Shown here: piece after piece, positions 49,067 to 56,709 of the stretch
Layout: each line of letters opens with the position of its first letter
How positions within the stretch are numbered: the first letter of the stretch is position 1
Assembly (NCBI RefSeq): GCF_045062605.1
Contig: NZ_JBJGDW010000004.1
Coordinates: 34,858-98,857 of the forward strand
Reading direction: 5' to 3'
Length of the DNA: 64,000 nt
Source of the DNA: Deinococcus sp045062605
Lineage (GTDB): Bacteria > Deinococcota > Deinococci > Deinococcales > Deinococcaceae
Program-made: the position numbers and the translations under genes
Notes under the pieces: generated by a model
The model's database searches: none
Seen by the model: only the letters and a program-made list of their open reading frames with translations
Told to the model about the DNA's origin: nothing

Positions 49067-49642
49067 TTAGACGTTCACGCCGTAATTGCGGGCCAATGGC
49101 CCCAGGCCGCCGGTGTAGCCCTGGCCCACCGCGCGGAACTTCCACTCGCCGCCGTGGCGGTAGATCTCGCCGAAGATCACGGCAGTCTCGGTGCTGAAAT
49201 CCTCGCCCAGATCGAAGCGGGTCAGTTCCTGGTTGTTGTCCTCGTTGACCACCCGGATAAACGCGCCGCCCACCTGCCCGAAGTTCTGGCGGCGGGCCTC
49301 GGCCTCGTCGATGGTTACGCTCACCGCGATTCTCTCCACCTCGGCAGGCACCTGCGTCAGGTTGATCTTGATGGCCTCGTCGTCGCCGTCACCCTCGCCC
49401 GTGCGGTTGTCGCCGGTATGCTCCACGCTGCCGTCCTGACTGCGAAGCTGGTTGTAGAAGATGAAATCGTGATCGCCGCGTACCTTGCCGCTGGTGCCCA
49501 GCAGGAACGCGCAGGCATCCAGGTCAAACGCCTGACCGTCGGTGGGGCGCGGGTCCCAGCCCAGGCCCACGATGATGCGTTGCAGGTTGGCGTCCTGCTT
49601 GCTCAGAGAGATGTTGCCGCCTTTTTGAAGTGAAAGTGCCAT
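49067..49642 (-). CDS. terD: TerD-family stress protein 1
   Basis: 191 residues. Calcium-site motif GDNRTGEGDGDDE and the typical ends MALSLQKGGNISLSK and LARNYGVNV. TerD proteins bind calcium and take part in tellurite, phage and oxidative stress responses. It is very similar to the copy at 53194-53769, so one arose by duplication. Confidence 0.92.
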   Translation of the reverse strand: MALSLQKGGNISLSKQDANLQRIIVGLGWDPRPTDGQAFDLDACAFLLGTSGKVRGDHDFIFYNQLRSQDGSVEHTGDNRTGEGDGDDEAIKINLTQVPAEVERIAVSVTIDEAEARRQNFGQVGGAFIRVVNEDNNQELTRFDLGEDFSTETAVIFGEIYRHGGEWKFRAVGQGYTGGLGPLARNYGVNV

Positions 49643-49759
49643 GTTGACCGTCCTTTGTGTTGACCTCTTTACCGGAGGCTCGGGGGGAATACGGGGATTG
49701 GGGGGTGGGGGTTCCCGTTGGGGGCGGAGGAGGGTGGCTCGGGTTTTGTTGGTGGTGGA

Positions 49760-49902
49760 TTGCGGTTTAATCCCTCAGTCTGCTTCGCAGCCAGCTCCCC
49801 TTAAAAGGGAGCCAAGAGTCGCAGTTGATCTCGCCACGCAGGAGTCTCCTTGCCTCCCCTTGAGGGGAGGTGCCCCGAAGGGGCGGAGGGGTTAAACCGC
49901 AA
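49760..49902. repeat. 143-bp inverted-repeat element between TerD genes
   Basis: Outer ends TTGCGGTTTAA and TTAAACCGCAA are exact inverted repeats. Inside are two hairpins: AGCTCCCCTTAAAAGGGAGC (49792-49811) and CTCCCCTTGAGGGGAG, then a CCCC/GGGG hairpin (GCCCCGAAGGGGC). The first half is the repeat seen at 40751. No gene lies in 49643-49937. Confidence 0.65.
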
Positions 49903-49937
49903 ACAGCAACCCTCAAATCTCCACCCTCAAATCTCAA

Positions 49938-50516
49938 TTACAGATAAGCCTTCATATCCGCCAGATTGTCTTGATACGTCCGCCCCTTTGACGTCGCGCC
50001 GATGGCCGTCATGGTCCAGTCGCCCCCCTGCCGCTTGAGGCTCGCCAGGATCATGGCGCTGTGCTGGCCGCCCGCCGACAGGTCATAACGGGCAATCTCG
50101 GCCTCGCCCTGGGTGTTGACCAGACGGCAGTAGGCGTTCTCGATCTGGCCGAAATCCTGACCGCTGTAGTTGTTGACGCTGAAGATCAGGGTAGTGACGT
50201 TGGCGGGCAGACGCGACAGGTTCACAGTGATGCTCTCGTCATCGCCATCGCCCGCGCCCGTGCGGTTGTCGCCGCTATGCTGGATCGCGCCGTCCTTGCT
50301 CTGAAGCTGGCGAAACCATACGGCGTCCACCAGTTGGCCCTGTGCGTCGAACATCAGCGCGTTGGCGTCCAGATCCACGTCCACCGAACCGCCGCCGAAG
50401 CCGAAGAAGCCCTTTTTCTTGATGGCGTCCCAGCCCAGGCCCATGCGAACGCTGCTGAGGCCGGGGGCTTCCTTGGTGAGGCTGATCTGCTGTCCTTTCT
50501 TGAGGGAAATAGGCAT
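49938..50516 (-). CDS. TerD/TerZ-family stress protein 2
   Basis: 192 residues. Has the calcium motif GDNRTGAGDGDDE and the KKGFFGFGGGSVDVDLDA insertion typical of TerZ. ATG 50516 at the MPISLKKG start. Confidence 0.87.
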   Translation of the reverse strand: MPISLKKGQQISLTKEAPGLSSVRMGLGWDAIKKKGFFGFGGGSVDVDLDANALMFDAQGQLVDAVWFRQLQSKDGAIQHSGDNRTGAGDGDDESITVNLSRLPANVTTLIFSVNNYSGQDFGQIENAYCRLVNTQGEAEIARYDLSAGGQHSAMILASLKRQGGDWTMTAIGATSKGRTYQDNLADMKAYL

Positions 50517-50638
50517 CTTGTTCTCCTTGTATTGAATGATGTGATTAAAGAAAGTGAGGAGGAAGGGTGAGGGGGCCACCGGGCAGGCCGCAGAAAAAAG
50601 CAAGTCGCCCAGGCTATTCAACCATCAACCGTCTACTG

Positions 50639-51877
50639 TCAACGAAGTATCCCCGCCGCCTTCGCATCCCGCTGCCAGCCGTCCAGCTCATTGAGCAGCA
50701 GGTCAAACAATTCGGCGTCGGCAATTTTGATGGGGGCAGGCACGCGGAAGAAGTCGGCGTTGTCCACCACGCGGCCCGGCAGATCGTCCAGCTTTTCCAG
50801 AAAGTCAAAGTTGACCCGGCCCTCTTCAATGCCCATGAACTTCCAGAAGATCGGTTCGTGGGCGGCGTCGGTCATCTGGCGGACCACCACGGCGGGGTTG
50901 CTGGTGCCGCCATCGGTGATGAACAGGACCAGACACGGCAGGTCATGCCCCTCTTTCTCGGCGTCCTCGCGGACCATTTTCATGACCGGGCTGTAATGGG
51001 TGCCGCCCTCCAGCTTGACCTTCAGGCGGTCCACGAACCCGGCCACGTTGTCCAGCGACAGCGTGCCGCTGCGGTGGGCCTGGATCCCGAACAGGTAGAC
51101 CTCCACCTCGCCGTCGTCGTCTAGGCGGGCGGCCAGGGCCAGGGCACGTTCGGCCAGCGCCTGCACCGCGCCGCTACGGTACTCGTTCTGCATGCTGCCG
51201 CTGATGTCCAGCACCAGTTTCACGCGGTAACGGGCGTCGGCCAGTCCGCGTTTTTCCAGGCTGACACTGGCGGTCTTGATCAGGTTGACCAGTTGCGGCT
51301 GCTCGCGCTCCGCCTTTTCCAGCAGCACGCGCTGGCGCTCCTTGTGCAGATTGACGGTGGGGGCTGGCGCTGGGGCTGTCTCAGCCTCCGCGACTTCCCC
51401 GCCAAAATGCCGCACCAGCGCGTCCAGACCGCCGTTGAAGCCCTGCGCCACCGTCGCCAGCCGCCAGCCGTCCGCATGACGGTACAGGCGAATGAGCATC
51501 ACAGCCTTTTCCGCCTTCAGATGGGGTTTGACATCAAATGTCGCGTCCCCAACTTTGACGGACAGCGCCCCCGCTCCGGCAATCGGCTGGCTGTCGTGCG
51601 TGGCGGTGAAATAGATCTCGGTGATAGTGGCGGGCAGTGCCGCGAGGTTCACGCTAAAGCTCGTGTCTATCCCCTGCTTGACCAGTTCCAGCGCGCCTTC
51701 CGGGCTGCGCGGCTGGTTAAAGAAGACCATGTAGCGGTCATCGGCCAGCTTGCCGTCCTGTAAGCCGAACGCCGTCAGGTCCGCGCCGTCCAGCGTGCAG
51801 TGGATGTCCACGCTCAGGCGCTGGCCCACGCCCAGAGTGCTGAGTGGCACGCGCTGCCCGGCCTGGAGAACGCCCAT
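50639..51877 (-). CDS. TerD-like protein fused to a von Willebrand A domain
   Basis: 412 residues. TerD-like domain (about 1-165), linker rich in Ala/Pro, then a vWA domain (about 215-385) with the MIDAS metal motif DISGSM and later T and D (GGTHYS, TDGGTS). vWA domains bind partners through a divalent metal. This is the TerF/TerY-like arrangement of Ter clusters. It abuts the TerA-like gene with no gap. Confidence 0.88.
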   Translation of the reverse strand: MGVLQAGQRVPLSTLGVGQRLSVDIHCTLDGADLTAFGLQDGKLADDRYMVFFNQPRSPEGALELVKQGIDTSFSVNLAALPATITEIYFTATHDSQPIAGAGALSVKVGDATFDVKPHLKAEKAVMLIRLYRHADGWRLATVAQGFNGGLDALVRHFGGEVAEAETAPAPAPTVNLHKERQRVLLEKAEREQPQLVNLIKTASVSLEKRGLADARYRVKLVLDISGSMQNEYRSGAVQALAERALALAARLDDDGEVEVYLFGIQAHRSGTLSLDNVAGFVDRLKVKLEGGTHYSPVMKMVREDAEKEGHDLPCLVLFITDGGTSNPAVVVRQMTDAAHEPIFWKFMGIEEGRVNFDFLEKLDDLPGRVVDNADFFRVPAPIKIADAELFDLLLNELDGWQRDAKAAGILR

Positions 51878-53077
51878 CTACTTGCTGCCCGCCGACCAGC
51901 GGAAGCCGAAGCCGAAGTGCTGATCGGCCTCCTGATGGTCCTTGAAATAGCGTTCTTCCTTGGTGATCTTGACCTCGCCGCCCACGTTCTCAATGCTGGC
52001 GATGGCGCAAAACGTCCGGCGCATGTCGGGATTGCTCAGTTGCACCATGATCTCGTTGCCGCGCGGGTCTTTCATGGTCAGGCGGGCGTTGACCTTGGTG
52101 AAGTCAGAGGTTCCCCGATAGATGAACGCGAAGATCACCACCGTATGGATCAGGTCCGGGCGCGAGATGACCAGATTCTCGCCGTCGCTGGACGCGCCAC
52201 TGCGGTCATCCTTGTCCAGCAGGATGAACGGCTCGAAGCGGTCACTGCCAAAAGAATTGCCCAGCGCCTGAATCACGCCCTTCTGCCCGTCCTGCATCAC
52301 GAACATGCAGCCCAGGTCCAGGTCCGCACTGGCGCGCAGGAAGCCGCCGCCCTTGTCCCAGTTCAGATTCACACTGATCGGGTCTTTCTGGCCGTCCTTC
52401 CGCAGGGAAATCTTGGCGCTCTGTCCCTGCTTGTCCAGCGTGATCTTGCCCAGATTGATGGTGGGCGCGGGCGGCGTGGGTGCTGCGGCAGGCGTGGGAG
52501 CGGGACGTGGCGCGGCAGCCGGAGAGGGCGGGGGCGCAGGAGGGCGGGCGGCGGGCGTGTCGGCCACCATGCCGCCAAAATGCTTGACCAATGCGTCCAG
52601 ACCACCGTTGAAGCCCTGGCCCACCGCGCCCACACGCCACACGTCCTTGAAATACAGGTCCAGCAGCATGATCGCCTTCTGCTGCTGAAAATCGCGCCCG
52701 GTCACGCGGTAATTCATCAGCGGGGTGCCGGAACTGCTCAGCGTGACCTCGGCGTGATCAATGGCGTTGAATGCGCCGCTGTCCACCGTGGACGCCAGAC
52801 TCAGGCGGCGAACGGAGGTGGGCAGGCGCGACAGGTCCACCTGAAAGACCTTCTCATTGCGCGCCCCGCTTTTCATCTCCACCGCACCTTCCGGGCTGCG
52901 TGGCTGGTTAAAGAAGATCATGTAACGGTCATCGCTCAGCTTGCCTGCCGCGTCCAGCCCGAACAGAATCAGGTCGTATTCGGAGGCGGGTCCGGTCACC
53001 TGCACCGTTAAAGTCAGGTTGGTCTGCGGGGTCAGGGTACTCAGTTGCGTTTTCTGGCCGGTCGTGAAGGTCTGCAT
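51878..53077 (-). CDS. TerA-like protein with two TerD-type domains
   Basis: 399 residues. N-terminal TerD-like domain (about 1-170), Pro/Ala-rich linker (175-205), C-terminal TerA-type domain (from INLGKITLDKQG) ending FGFGFRWSAGSK. It and the vWA protein share the NQPRSPEGA...GFNGGLDALV...HFGG frame of the first domain, so they are related by duplication. Confidence 0.82.
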   Translation of the reverse strand: MQTFTTGQKTQLSTLTPQTNLTLTVQVTGPASEYDLILFGLDAAGKLSDDRYMIFFNQPRSPEGAVEMKSGARNEKVFQVDLSRLPTSVRRLSLASTVDSGAFNAIDHAEVTLSSSGTPLMNYRVTGRDFQQQKAIMLLDLYFKDVWRVGAVGQGFNGGLDALVKHFGGMVADTPAARPPAPPPSPAAAPRPAPTPAAAPTPPAPTINLGKITLDKQGQSAKISLRKDGQKDPISVNLNWDKGGGFLRASADLDLGCMFVMQDGQKGVIQALGNSFGSDRFEPFILLDKDDRSGASSDGENLVISRPDLIHTVVIFAFIYRGTSDFTKVNARLTMKDPRGNEIMVQLSNPDMRRTFCAIASIENVGGEVKITKEERYFKDHQEADQHFGFGFRWSAGSK

Positions 53078-53118
53078 GTTCTCCCTGTCTGGTGGGATGA
53101 GGGGGTGGTGGGGTGAGG

Positions 53119-53153
53119 AAAAGGGAGGTTGGAAACCGCGTTCCCAACCTCCC
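53119..53153 (-). terminator. Hairpin between TerD 3 and the TerA-like gene
   Basis: A 10-bp perfect stem, GGGAGGTTGG (53123-53132) with CCAACCTCCC (53144-53153), followed on the minus strand by TTTTCC. Probably a partial terminator that lowers expression of the downstream genes. Confidence 0.55.
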
Positions 53154-53193
53154 CAACGTCTGTGCTGTGAACTGCTCTAGCGGTGGCTCAGTC

Positions 53194-53769
53194 TCAGACG
53201 TTGACGCCGAAGTTGCGGGCCATTGGGGCCAGACCGCCCGCGAAGCCCTGACCCACCGCGCGGAACTTCCAGTCTGCGCCGTTGCGGTAGATCTCGCCGA
53301 AGATCACGGCGGTCTCGGTGCTGTAGTCCTCGCTCAGGTCGTAACGGGCGATCTCTGCGCCGCCGTCCTTGTTCATCACGCGGATAAACGCGCCGCCCAC
53401 CTGGCCGAAGCTCTGGCCACGGGTGTCGGCCTCGTCGATGGTCACGGCAATCGCCACCTTGTCGATGTCGGCGGGCACCTTGCTCAGGTCGATGTCAAGG
53501 GTCTCGTCGTCGCCCTCGCCCTCGCCGGTGCGGTTGTCGCCGTTATGCACCACGCTGCCGTCAGAGGACACCTTGTTGTTGTAGAAGATGAAATCGCCGT
53601 CGGCGCGGACCTTGCCGTCGGCCTTGAGGGTAAAGGCGCTGGCGTCCAGATCGAATTCCTTGCCGTCGGTGGCGCGCGGGTCCCAGCCCAGACCCACGGT
53701 GATGGCCGTCAGGCCGGGGGCCTCTTTGCTCAGGGAAACGTTGCCGCCTTTTTTCAGTGATACTGCCAT
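53194..53769 (-). CDS. terD: TerD-family stress protein 3
   Basis: 191 residues. MAVSLKKGGNVSLSKEAPGL start, GDNRTGEGEGDDE calcium motif, MARNFGVNV end. Closest in the window to TerD 1. It follows TerB after 58 bases and precedes the hairpin, so it may be the most strongly expressed TerD. Confidence 0.92.
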   Translation of the reverse strand: MAVSLKKGGNVSLSKEAPGLTAITVGLGWDPRATDGKEFDLDASAFTLKADGKVRADGDFIFYNNKVSSDGSVVHNGDNRTGEGEGDDETLDIDLSKVPADIDKVAIAVTIDEADTRGQSFGQVGGAFIRVMNKDGGAEIARYDLSEDYSTETAVIFGEIYRNGADWKFRAVGQGFAGGLAPMARNFGVNV

Positions 53770-53827
53770 GTTGGTGCCTCCTAATAGGGAATGAATCGCG
53801 AATTGACGAAGGGGATGGCTTGAAGGT

Positions 53828-54283
53828 TCAGACGCTGAATTCGGACGGGTCCAGCTTCAGGGCCTGGGCAATCTCGCGCACCACGCCCATTTCCTTCTCG
53901 TCAAATTCGCCGTCAGAGTTGGCGATGACCACGGCCAGTTGCACCACGGCGCGGGCCTGATCGGGCTTGCCCGCCACCTTGCCGATGGCCTGCATCAACT
54001 CGATCTTGCCGAAATCGAAGTCGGCGGTGATCTTGTCGCAGTAGCGGTCATACTTGTCGCGCATATCCGAAACGTTGAACGCCTTGAGCTTGTCGCTGGT
54101 GGTGATGAACTGCGCGGTGCGGCTGCGCTCGGTCTGGTCGATCTTGCCGTCTGCCGCGCCGATCAGCGCGCACGCCGCCATCGTCGCGTCGGCAAATGCG
54201 CCGTTATTGAAACGGCTCCAGCCGTCCTGCGCTTCCTTGCTGGCCTGCGCGCCCATCGCTTTGAGCTTGTCGAGAAAACCCAT
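53828..54283 (-). CDS. terB: TerB-family stress protein
   Basis: 151 residues, all-helical TerB/DjlA-like fold. Two acidic metal-binding repeats: IGAADGKIDQTE and IANSDGEFDEKE. TerB links the membrane TerC-type protein with TerD proteins in known Ter systems. AGGAGG before the ATG at 54283. Confidence 0.9.
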   Translation of the reverse strand: MGFLDKLKAMGAQASKEAQDGWSRFNNGAFADATMAACALIGAADGKIDQTERSRTAQFITTSDKLKAFNVSDMRDKYDRYCDKITADFDFGKIELMQAIGKVAGKPDQARAVVQLAVVIANSDGEFDEKEMGVVREIAQALKLDPSEFSV

Positions 54284-54468
54284 ACCGTGTTCCTCCTGAC
54301 TGCCTGTTGAAAACTGCTTGAAAGACGAGAACGTGAGGTCAGACAACTGCGGACCTTACCCCCTGAAACTATCAGGACTGGGATTCAGACTCCTTGAAAT
54401 TGTTCTCATGAAAGCGGCGGACTGTCGGCGTAGCGGTGGGGGGACAGGCGGTGATGTACGGTCCCTGA

Positions 54469-55425
54469 TCAGAAGTGCAGGGCCTCGTGCCGCTGCGTTT
54501 CCAGCACGCCGTAGAGCCTGGCGCGGCTCAGGATGTCCGAGGCCCAGCGCGTGTGCGTGGCCGGTTCGCACATGCGCCCGTTCATCTGGAAGACGGCGGG
54601 CGCGTCTGGCGCGAGGATCGCCCGCGCTTCCAGCAGATCGGACTCCGACACGCGGTAGGCGTCCAGGACGGTGTGCAGTTGCGCCGGGTGGATGATGGTC
54701 TTGCCGCACAGCCCGTAATCCAGGTCCTGTTCCAGTTCGCGGGCCAGCGTGGGCAGGTCGCCGAAGACCTCGTAGACCGGGCTGGACAGCGCGAAGCCGT
54801 GTGGCTTGAACACGCCGATGAGCATGCTGATCACGCGTTCCAGCGGTCCCTCGTACAGCGTGCGCCCCGGCTTGCGGCGCACCCCCAGCGCGTGCATCAG
54901 GTCGTTGCCGCCGATCCGCAGGGCGGCCACACGCGGGCCGTGGCCGCCGTCCAGAATCAGGTCGCGCAGCCGGGTCATCTGCGCCTCGCTGAGGGCTTCC
55001 GGCGTTTCCAGCGTCAGCAGCACGGGCATCTGCGGCCACGCCGAGTGGTCCAGTGCCCGCAGATAGTCCGCCAGATTCCCCGCGTGAATCTTGGGCAGCA
55101 CGAAGCCGCTGATGCCGCGCAGGTCCAGTGTCAGCAGATGCGCCAGAACGTGGGGATTGCGGGCACGGATCAGGCGCAGTGGCCCGGTTCCGGGTGGGGG
55201 CAGCAAGGGGAGCGTGCGTGCCAGATTTGCCAGCGCCAGGGACAGATCGGCCTCCAGCACGGCGTCCTCGGTGCAGTAGATCAGGCTGGTCAGAGACGGG
55301 TAGCGCCCGGACCCCAGCGCCAGCAGATCGGGCCGGGTGGCCGGGGTGTACAGGCTGGCCCCCAGTTGCCAGGGATTCAGCCGCCAGGGATTCAGCGGCG
55401 GCGCTGGCGAGAGCGAGGTGGTCAT
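54469..55425 (-). CDS. HpcH/HpaI aldolase (CitE-like)
   Basis: 318 residues, TIM barrel of the citrate-lyase beta family. KIHAGN, the TLETPEAL Glu strand and CGKTIIHPAQL are recognisable. In Ter clusters this family belongs to a biosynthetic module thought to make an unknown small molecule. Overlaps the StiP-type gene by four bases (ATGA). Confidence 0.85.
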   Translation of the reverse strand: MTTSLSPAPPLNPWRLNPWQLGASLYTPATRPDLLALGSGRYPSLTSLIYCTEDAVLEADLSLALANLARTLPLLPPPGTGPLRLIRARNPHVLAHLLTLDLRGISGFVLPKIHAGNLADYLRALDHSAWPQMPVLLTLETPEALSEAQMTRLRDLILDGGHGPRVAALRIGGNDLMHALGVRRKPGRTLYEGPLERVISMLIGVFKPHGFALSSPVYEVFGDLPTLARELEQDLDYGLCGKTIIHPAQLHTVLDAYRVSESDLLEARAILAPDAPAVFQMNGRMCEPATHTRWASDILSRARLYGVLETQRHEALHF

Positions 55426-56474
55426 GTGTCTTCCCCGGCGCGTGGCCTGATCAGTGCCGCCGCCAGATACGGCAACTCCGGGTGGACGGTTACTGGAATG
55501 CCCGCCGCCCGCGCCAGTTCACTCAGGTGGTGGGTGTCGGGATGTCGGGCGTCGCGCAGCAGCAACCCGGCAGGCTGGCGGCGCAGGAAGACGCGGGTGG
55601 CCTCGCCCACCCCTGGCTTGACCAGATGCGGGTCATGCACGCCCAGTCCAGCCGCCAGCACCAGCACCGCGTCGTAGGGGCGCACGGGGCGGGGGCCGGG
55701 ATCGAGTGGAAGGTCTATCTCCGTGTCGAATGCGTCCAGAGCCGCCAGATACTCGCCCGTCACATCGTCGGGGCGCAGATGATCCTCGGTGCGGACGCCG
55801 TGCAGCTTCTGCTCAATCTGCGATTCGGCGTCCACGAAGGTCCGGCTCAGCAACCCGCTGATGGTGGCGTTCAGGGCGGCGTGGGGCAGCAGCAGATCGT
55901 CGTGGGTGGCGGCAAAACTCGCCACACCCGCTGGATCGCTCAGCACGGCCAGCAGCGGCGGCACGTCCCCAGGCAGACTGTCCACCAGCGTTCCCCAGAT
56001 GCTGCCCTTGCCCGTCCAGCCGTCCACGAAGACCAGTGTGCCCCCCGGATGCGCCCCCTGCACGCGCCGAAGCGCCTCCCGGTCAATCCCGCTGCCCCGG
56101 ATGATGCTGAGGGTGTGGTGGGGCAGTTTTTGCCCCCGCCGCCGTGCAAAGCGGGTCATGGCCGCGCCCACTGGCGTTCCCGCACGGGCCAGCGAGACCA
56201 GCACCGGCTGCGGCACATGGGCCAGCAGATGCGCGGTCAGACTGGCGATCAGTTCCGCCACGCGTGGCCCATTGCGCGTCAGGGCGTCGTGGTAGGCAGC
56301 CATCTGCACGGCGCTAGGACGCGTTTCGGGGGTCAGCAGCGTGCCGTAGGACACGCCCTGACGCAGCAGCGCCTCCTTCTCGGCCACGCCCACCAGCCGG
56401 GGCGTGGCCGGGCGCAGGTGGACCGTCACGTCGGCGGGGTCGAAGGTATGAAAAAAAGCTGTGGTCTGGGTCAT
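55422..56474 (-). CDS. StiP-family protein (PRTase/PELOTA type)
   Basis: 350 residues. The N-terminal part is PRTase-like (LVSLARAGTPVGAAMTR, then LVFVDGWTGKGS) and the C-terminal part resembles a PELOTA-type RNA-binding domain. Databases call relatives cysteine protease StiP, but the phosphoribosyltransferase-like motifs fit better; this is inference. It heads the Ter-linked unit and is coupled to the aldolase. Confidence 0.82.
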   Translation of the reverse strand: MTQTTAFFHTFDPADVTVHLRPATPRLVGVAEKEALLRQGVSYGTLLTPETRPSAVQMAAYHDALTRNGPRVAELIASLTAHLLAHVPQPVLVSLARAGTPVGAAMTRFARRRGQKLPHHTLSIIRGSGIDREALRRVQGAHPGGTLVFVDGWTGKGSIWGTLVDSLPGDVPPLLAVLSDPAGVASFAATHDDLLLPHAALNATISGLLSRTFVDAESQIEQKLHGVRTEDHLRPDDVTGEYLAALDAFDTEIDLPLDPGPRPVRPYDAVLVLAAGLGVHDPHLVKPGVGEATRVFLRRQPAGLLLRDARHPDTHHLSELARAAGIPVTVHPELPYLAAALIRPRAGEDT

Positions 56475-56709
56475 AGAAATGGACAGCCTCTGGGATGTGG
56501 ATGTTTGGGGTATGCGCGTCTGGGATGTGAGGGCTGGACAGGGGAACCGTCCGAGGGGGAGAGGGTGGGCCGCAAGGTCTAAACATGTTACGCGAGAGCG
56601 TGTGCCCTGGCCTCCAGATTTGAGCCGCGTGCAAGGCCGCTGGCCTCCAGAGACGGACCGGGGAGCCTGAGCATCGGCCCTCAGCCCGCCTTTCCCTCAC
56701 TCAGCTCCC

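Noticed and set aside
51800..53011. 403-codon plus-strand frame opposite the TerA-like gene
   Set aside because: Antisense to a well-supported gene and without domain motifs.
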